Positions 57,773 to 64,000 of a stretch of DNA of 64,000 nt are shown piece by piece. The notes under the pieces are model-generated. The model was not told the origin of the DNA and ran no database searches. It saw only the letters and a list, made by a program, of their open reading frames with translations. Every line of letters begins with the position of its first letter. Position 1 is the stretch's first letter. The position numbers and the translations under genes are program-made. Source of the DNA: Cylindrodendrum hubeiense (lineage: Eukaryota > Ascomycota > Sordariomycetes > Hypocreales > Nectriaceae); contig JAANBB010000002.1 in the NCBI GenBank assembly GCA_014621425.1, positions 251,001 to 315,000 on the forward strand, written 5' to 3'.

Positions 57773-59565
57773 TCAGACTTTCGATTGGTCCTCCTTCGTA
57801 TGTACCGCAACATCAGAAGCAACACCATCGATGACTTTCATATTCGAAGTAATAATGTCAGTGTGTGAAATTCCATCAAAAATAACATCGATTTCTTCCA
57901 ACGTCTTTCCTTCAGTTGCAGGAAAGTAGACCCAGATGACTGTGCATTCGACGACCAGACACCATACCGCAGTGATAAGGTAAAATCCCCAAGCAGACCA
58001 GTCCATGGCGTAAGGAATAGCAAACGTATTTACGAATCCCGCCACGAAAACTATGCCGTTAAAAACAGCAAGACCATTGGCTCGCATCGAGTAAGATAAG
58101 ACCTCGATAGGGTAGACGCTGAACAATGGAGTCCACACTACGGAGTAGCAGCCGAAGAAAAGAAATATCAGCGCAACCTGGGCTGCAGATGCGCTGGTGT
58201 TTGACGAGCTGGCGTAGACCTTTGTGAGAATTGCAACAATAATTAGAAGAAAGGACATAGCGGCAGTGGCGACGACTAAAAAGGGTTCTGGTTAGATTCA
58301 TCCATCGGCACCCGATATTTCACTTACAAAGACCTCGTTTCCTTCCAATCTTTTCCGAGTAGAAGCTACCTATCGTAGCGAGAATGAGATTGAAAACAGT
58401 CAAACCTATGTTGAGTGCGAGCTGTGTTGAAACCTTCGAGATTCCAACGGAATCCAGGAAGTCTCCTAGGTAATAGGTCATTATGTTGTTTCCGCTCACT
58501 TGCGAGAAGACTAGAGAGAGAGATCAGTTGGATCCATCGAGTTTTGAAGGTCATGATCTCAACCTACCGGCCATTCCAGCAACAACACCCATTCTCCATC
58601 GGTTGCCCGGGGTGGCAATCAGAGATTTGTAGTCAGTTTTTTGCACACTCTTCTCATATTCCAACGTCTGACATATTTCCTCGTACTCCAGAGTAACAAT
58701 TGGAGAATTCGGATCTCCATGACCATGGTACTTAACCAGAATTTCTTTCGCCTCCTCGTGGCGATCTTGGTATATCAGCCATCGAGGGCTTTCCGGGAGG
58801 AAAGGTAGGGGAAGAAGACAGAGAATTGACGGCAGAAATTGTAACTTCGTAGCGATGATTAGTCAGATTTGGTGTTGTTCGATTATGATTATTATTGCAT
58901 ACCAGTGATGGGCAACGCCATGACCAAGTGGTGTCGATATACTGTGTTCCATAGGTGATGAGGGCGGCAAGCAGACTACCGACATACCATGTTGTCCCGT
59001 ATATGCCAACCATAAGCACTCGATCTTTCGGGTGAGAGATTTCAGCAATGTACCTAGAAACAACTGTCATCAGAGGAAGGCCAAACTGAAAGGGGGGTGC
59101 TTTTACGCTGGGGCTGAAACACAGCCGGTAGTCACAGACATGCCAACGATGAGGCGCCCAATACAAAACATTGCCTCATGCACTGCAGCACCCTGGATTG
59201 TAGCCCCAAGAATCGCCAGCAGAGCCGTGACAATCATGCCCCATTTCCTGCCCCATCCATCACACAGAGGGCCTGCAAAGGGCATAGCAAGGATGCCGCC
59301 AACAAACACAATTGCAACATTCAGAGACGAGGTTGAGGTTTTAATGTGAAAGTAATCCGAAAAGGACGGTAAAATTTGTAGGCCATTCATCATACTCTGA
59401 TCGTATCCTAAGATGGATTATGGACGTGTTCACTAGTCAAAGGTGGTTATGCTTACCTTGAGTTGCCGAATTTGCCGTAGCGACAAAGCATATCAGCCAT
59501 AGAAAATGTCGCCCTTGGCGATCTTGGTTGCCGGACGGCATGTTGAGGCTAGGCTTTATGGTCAT
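57773..59565 (-). CDS. MFS sugar porter, second copy
   Basis: Six exons: 59565..59457, 59407..59107, 59053..58903, 58844..58568, 58510..58328 and 58275..57773, giving 507 aa. A plasma-membrane sugar/H+ symporter of the same group as its convergent neighbour. Key pieces: FVATANSATQGYDQSMMNGLQILPSFSDYF (TM1), MPFAGPLCDGWGRKWGM (D-G-W-GRK, intact loop 2 motif), GRLIVGMSVTTGCVSAPAYIAEISHPKDR (PETxPx-like), LPFLPESPRWLIYQDRHEEA, VFSQVSGNNIMTYYLGDFLDSVG, SFYSEKIGRKRGL, YSVVWTPLFSVYPIEVLSYSMRANG and FPATEGKTLEEIDVIFDG. The start may be the ATG at 59565 or one at 59541. Compared with the neighbouring porter, loop 2 is better conserved, so this copy looks the more canonical. The two share intron position at the TM1 Gly-Tyr-Asp. 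Confidence 0.92.
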
Positions 59566-61580
59566 GTCAAGATGCAACTATATGCTTCCAACTGTTGGTC
59601 GAAAAAGGTGTAAAAAGTGTTAATCACCAAGGGCTATAAAATGAAATGTCAACAGCACATAGTTGTGTTTGCGTAGTTGGACGAGGCGGCTCTCTTGAGG
59701 ATATAGCAGCGTTATCCACTGGATGAGTGGATACTCTGGTGAGACCTCCAACGAGCCATCAATGCAAGGCTGGAGCGATAATGGTATCTCGACAGGTTTC
59801 AATCTGGATGGCTGGGTTTCCTAGAGAGAAGCAATGAGTATCTTGCCGGCCGGATAGGCAGGAATGATCTTCCAATCGAGTATCTTACCGGCCAGATAGG
59901 CAACAATGGCCTTGGAATCGATTGGTCTCCGGCAAGAGGGTCAGTGAGATAGGCCCGGATGCTGATTGATGATGAAGAATGATAGGCTGATAAGCATTAA
60001 ATTAGAAGCGGGGAGGATGGTGATACTGCGGCACTGCGGCACTGCGATAGGCCATATTGTGGAGTAGTTGCCCGAGGCTAATCAGTGGCAGCAACTTATT
60101 GATAACGAATCATACTTGACATATTTCAACTCCAATTGAAGTGGTGAGAGTTATATAAACTTTGGAATAGCATGAATTGCTATGCGGTCTGCCGTTGGCG
60201 GATATGAATATTTAGATCAATTCTCACTAGATGGAAAGCAAAGAGGTTTTGTATCTTTATGTAACCGCATTCGTCATTCTCTCGCGAAAGCTTAAAGGAA
60301 ATCAGGCTCAGTAACGCCCGATTAATTCACTTTAGGCTGTTACAGGCCTGAAATCTTAGTCCATCTCACACATTTTTGACCTGAGTTACGTGCAGAGGAG
60401 CATCATGGGTGTTTGAAATAGAAGCTCGTTTGGGGCCAGAAACCTGGCACGGCCTCCGGATAAACTCTTTCGACATACCAGTCATCTGTAGCTAAATATT
60501 GACTTACTCGAATGCTAAGCTCTAATATCAAACCCAAGATTCATGTCGTATTTAACATTAAGGGTGAGCAAGAGGCGCAGCCCACGAACGGTGGAAGGGT
60601 ATGACAATACTCCAGCGTTCGGTATCACCCCACCGGAGGTTTCATAGGAGCTAAATGTGACCACCGGGATAATATGTGCACAGAGCGCGTTGGGGTATAA
60701 CGGCTAAATTCTCAACTAGCGGCAAATGTTGGATGCGTACGGCACATTCGATCAGGGGTCTTAGAGTTCAATAGATGATTGTCTTGATCCTCGATCCTGC
60801 CGAGCCCCTCCTTTTTACGAGGGGTTTTATCTCAATCNCACGCCCCATCCGACCAAGACTAGAATATCGACATATCAGCGGACTGTATGACTCCGGTCTC
60901 AATCTAATAGTGATCCAAAAGATGAGCATGGAATTATTCGTTCGTCAACCGACTACAGAAAAAAGGCATGTGCTACCCCAATCCATATAGCACCTCCACA
61001 TTCACTCCGAGATACTACCAACCTATTATTTAACCATCGCAAGGTTACATGCCCCTTTTAGGATGAGTAATTTCCGTGCATCACAGTTGAAAGTGGCAAG
61101 CTGACCCTTTCTCCCCGGACTTTACCCTATAATTCACTCCGCAAGTCCCCGCCACGCAACGTACCTTGAAGCCTCCGGTGGGAGATGGAGACGCACTCGA
61201 GGGACTAGGATACATGGGCGCCAAGTCCTTAGTAGCTGACACTATTTTTCATTCACGAATAAATTTCTAATATTGACAGTGGTATGCCCTTTGTCACCGT
61301 CAATTCTTACCCCACTTGCGAGTCGGCCAAGTCCGGTGGGGTGAACGAAGGCCGCGAGATTACCTGGGGTCTTGACTCCTTGTGAGAGGTTCTTCCTGTA
61401 ATAACCGTAATTTCGACTGTGCCAATGTCCACCGGGATCATCAATAGTATGGGAGATTCAAGGCTTGGCGTCACTTTACCTTTCATGCGCCATGCATATA
61501 TATGTAGTAAAACTTCACGAGCATTGTCCTGTTGTCCCGAGTTCACTCACCCATAGTTTCATCTCCGCTTTCATGTCACA
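59566..61580. other. 2-kb intergenic region, no supported gene
   Basis: Contains a diverged 42-bp direct repeat, a short CACTGCGG repeat near 60030-60046 and one undetermined base (n) at 60838. The last ~100 bp form the promoter of the secreted glycosidase gene. No protein-coding model found. Confidence 0.55.
59836..59919. repeat. 42-bp direct repeat, two adjacent copies
   Basis: Copies at 59836-59877 and 59878-59919 both begin GAGTATCTT and share CCGGCC.GATAGGCA. They agree at about 34 of 42 positions, so this is a small, old tandem duplication in non-coding DNA. Confidence 0.7.
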
Positions 61581-63045
61581 ATGAAATCAGTCATAGTGAA
61601 TATTCTGCTCTTATGCCTGGCTGTCTCTGAGGCAGTCAGCATCCCAAAGCGAGAAGCGAAGGGTACTGCCACAGTCAATCTTGCAGTATCCAACGGCCCT
61701 GCCAATGCACTAGGGTCTGGATTTATCTATGGATTCCCCGACAATGGTACAAGTGCTTCTACAGCCATCCCCGATCATTTCCTCACGGACATTCGATTTC
61801 AAGCTGGTCGCGCCGGCGGTGCACAGATCCCCTACGGTGGTTGGAAGGACACGGGAAAATCAGGCTATTCCGCACGCTTCGATTCCACGTTGTCCAACTA
61901 TCGGACTACACGACGATACGATGGACAGTTTCTTATGCTACCTCACGATATGTGGGGCGCTCAAGGTGGCATGACCGAGGCTGATCTTCATCCCGGTGAC
62001 AACGGCAACTGGACCGAAATGGAAGTTTTCCTCAACCAACTAATTTCCGATATGAAGGAGAACAACATAATAGACGGAGTTGTGATTGACCTCTGGAATG
62101 AACCAGATCTGGGTGGATGTTGGAGTCGATCATGGGATCAATATCTCGAGTATATTGGCCGTTCCCATAAGATTTTCAAGTGAGCTATGAGGCCTTGCGG
62201 ACCTGAGAACGTGAAGCTAACTTGTATCACTAGGGCTCAGCTTCCTCAACTGCCAACTAGTGGTCCATCTTCAGCTCACTCACCGCATATTGACAATGAA
62301 AAGTGGCACGCCTGGTGCTCCTATGTAAAGAACAACGACGCGATTCTAGGTATCTATTCGTGGCACCAAATTGGAGCATGGGAACGAGAGCCTGACACGA
62401 CCATACCTGCACTGAATCAATTACGGGAGCAGTGGGGTTTGCCTCAGCGGCCTGTCCATGTCAATGAATACGCGTGGCCAGATGAGCAACAACCTGCCAC
62501 CTCAGCCTTCTATCTCTCCCAACTCGAACGTCACAATATACGTGGTCTTCGTGCCAATTGGGCTGGTGGTTCAGGACTACACGACTTTATGGCGGACCTG
62601 ATAGCTCACAACGGCGAGTAACACTACCCGAATGGGGATTGGCGTCTTTACCAGTATTACGGATACATGAAGGGTGAACGAGCCGGAACCACCGCTTCCT
62701 CGGATCTTCGCTTTGACGTTTTCGCTGTCAAGGGGGATTTTGTCAAAATTATCGCAGGTGGAAGGATGTCATCTGACGCGTATGATATTCACATCACTGG
62801 CCTGACCAGCGTTGGGTTTCCTGAATCCGGGGACATTGGGGTCCGCACCCTGCGTTTCGACTGGGCCGGCAAAACGGGTGAGGTGGGAGGTCCTGTGGAC
62901 CTGGGAGTTCAAGTCTACAAGTATAGCAACAACGAGGTAAGTTCGTCGTTTCCAGTACAGTCTTCGAACTTTACTAACGGTTATATAGTTCACAGTGAAC
63001 GTAGTTCCAACCACAGGCGAAACTGCGTTTGCTTTTGAGTTTTAA
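61581..63045 (+). pseudogene. secreted clan-A-like glycoside hydrolase (GH39-like) with in-frame stop
   Basis: Exons 61581..62179, 62234..62936 and 62989..63045 would give 452 codons. A signal peptide is clear (MKSVIVNILLLCLAVSEAVS, possibly followed by a KR dibasic site). A TIM-barrel glycosidase with two carboxylates: DGVVIDLWNEPD (acid/base Glu) and VHVNEYAWPDEQ (nucleophile Glu), the pattern of clan GH-A families such as GH39. WHAWCSYVKNNDAILGIYSWHQ and RANWAGGSGLHDFMADL are also typical. At 62619-62621 the frame meets TAA after AHNGE, and the sequence continues directly in frame with HYPNGDWRLYQYYGYMKGER and a C-terminal beta domain that ends FAFEF. A single nonsense mutation, sequencing error or stop read-through would explain this. 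The catalytic residues lie before the stop, so a truncated product would lack the C-terminal beta-sandwich. Confidence 0.75.
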
Positions 63046-63500
63046 GTCTGGGCTAACTACGCTGAACCGACACTTAAGGGCCTTTTTACTATGACTTAGG
63101 ATGGTGTCAACTCAGGAATGGTCTCTCTTCGTATCAGAATTAAAGCTACTCTAGATAGCAAGATCAGCATCTGACCTCGCAATGGACGAAATACAATTGA
63201 GATCACAGTGAACCATGTCGTGAGATACAAAATATGATTTCTTTCGTATAATCGTTAATTCACATCATTTTTCTTCTTCTATTATTTTAAAGCGAATTTC
63301 GGATATCTAGACATGACGGTGGACTTGAGAATGAGTTCGAGTTTTCGAACACGTTCTCGCTAGCAATGTTCCATTTCCAAACGGGAAGACAGGAACTGCG
63401 GCCACCTTGTACTTATGCAAGGGGCTCTCGAATCGGGAAAGTACATAACAAAAATGCCGATAAGAGAGAGGGCCCCTGAGTGACTCTCGAAAACTCTTGA
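63046..63500. other. intergenic, no gene seen
   Basis: 3' flank of the glycosidase gene; short frames only. Confidence 0.6.
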
Positions 63501-63947
63501 ATGAGACTTTTAACATCGCACTGCGTCAGCTTTGCAATCAATCACCTTAGTTTACTACTAGGGGGATGGATGTTCAGCAAGAAGACAAAAAAGAAATTGA
63601 TGCTCACGGATAAGAAGACTCGGCAATTTCTAGGAGCGCGCAAACTGCTCCAGCTGGAGCAACAAGACGGTTTCGCAGTGTTTGATTTTGGATTGGAGAT
63701 GGGTGCTGGCGGTTCCGATACACCTTTTATGAAGGTCAAGGAAGATAAGTGCGGTGAAAGCGATAAAAGACACTGCCAGGTCTACACTCAAGGAAAATGT
63801 GCTATTCCAGTGCATAGCCACCAATCAGAGTTGTGCCCCGGGCGATCTGAATGGGGGTGTGGATCCTCCGATGCACGAGTCGACGTAGACACGATGATTG
63901 AAAATATTCCAAAAAAGTACCTGAAGATCCTTAATGGCAGGGGATAA
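63501..63947 (+). CDS. hypothetical 148-aa protein, weakly supported
   Basis: An ATG-started open frame with a lysine-rich segment (SKKTKKKLMLTDKKTRQFLGA) and a Cys-containing second half (KCGESDKRHCQVYTQGKC, SELCPGRSEWGCGSS) ending MIENIPKKYLKILNGRG. The cysteine spacing looks non-random, but I recognise no family. The first 20 residues are only mildly hydrophobic, so secretion is doubtful. An upstream exon may exist. It could be a real small fungal gene or a chance frame near the window edge. Confidence 0.35.
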   Translation: MRLLTSHCVSFAINHLSLLLGGWMFSKKTKKKLMLTDKKTRQFLGARKLLQLEQQDGFAVFDFGLEMGAGGSDTPFMKVKEDKCGESDKRHCQVYTQGKCAIPVHSHQSELCPGRSEWGCGSSDARVDVDTMIENIPKKYLKILNGRG

Positions 63948-64000
63948 AGAGCAATGAAACGGCGAGATTGGGATCCCTGACTGTTTTTCCATCGATCTAG

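Noticed and set aside
1..64000. CRISPR arrays, bacterial operons, rRNA or complete transposons
   Set aside because: No regularly spaced direct repeats, rRNA cores, transposase/reverse transcriptase motifs or long terminal repeats were seen; the gene structure is eukaryotic.

Overview
This window is nuclear DNA from a filamentous ascomycete, most likely a Eurotiales-type mould (Aspergillus/Penicillium/Talaromyces-like). Genes are interrupted by many short introns of about 50-70 nt with GTAAGT/GTATGT-type donors, CTAAC/CTAAT branch points and CAG/TAG/AAG acceptors. The families present are typically fungal: HET-domain proteins, NACHT-ankyrin proteins, a Zn2Cys6 regulator, a pisatin-demethylase-like P450, a cyanovirin-N homologue and fungal MFS porters. 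Splice models were built by hand. The recognised multi-exon genes keep frame across every junction, except where I call a pseudogene.

Layout. 0.7-6 kb: a small cysteine-motif protein of unknown function, a formate/nitrite-type transporter (NitA-like) and a CVNH lectin, separated by non-coding DNA. 8.8-9.8 kb: a secreted GH43-like beta-propeller protein. 12.2-18.5 kb: a candidate catabolic block with an intradiol (hydroxyquinol/catechol-type) dioxygenase, a PuuE-type polysaccharide deacetylase-fold hydrolase, an alpha/beta hydrolase and a P450. 19-28.5 kb: a HET-domain gene, a small DUF7704-like membrane protein, a monocarboxylate-type MFS porter divergent from a Zn2Cys6 factor, and an ornithine-cyclodeaminase-family gene. 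The regulator and porter may serve the catabolic block, but that is inference.

29.6-40.1 kb is the most interesting part. A 1,257-aa NACHT-ankyrin protein carries a very long disordered insertion between Walker A and Walker B. Next to it is a 320-aa intracellular protein of unknown function with a poly-Gly run. Head-to-head with that gene is a ~1,243-aa protein ending in an intact-looking subtilisin (S8) domain. The architecture resembles fungal NLR/protease cell-death loci such as HET-Q1/HET-Q2, and I propose it as a candidate undescribed protease-effector-sensor locus.

40.6-47.4 kb: a decayed fungal-rhodopsin-domain gene, an ETHE1-like metallo-beta-lactamase-fold enzyme and a second HET protein. 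48.8-59.6 kb: a type-B carboxylesterase, a non-secreted GH3 beta-glucosidase with a PA14 insert, and two tail-to-tail sugar porters, together a plausible glycoside uptake-and-hydrolysis neighbourhood. 61.6-63 kb: a secreted clan-A-like glycosidase gene interrupted by one in-frame stop. The right edge holds a weakly supported ORF. Long stretches (6.0-8.8, 9.8-12.2, 42.5-44.0, 53.7-55.4 and 59.6-61.6 kb) show no gene I can support.
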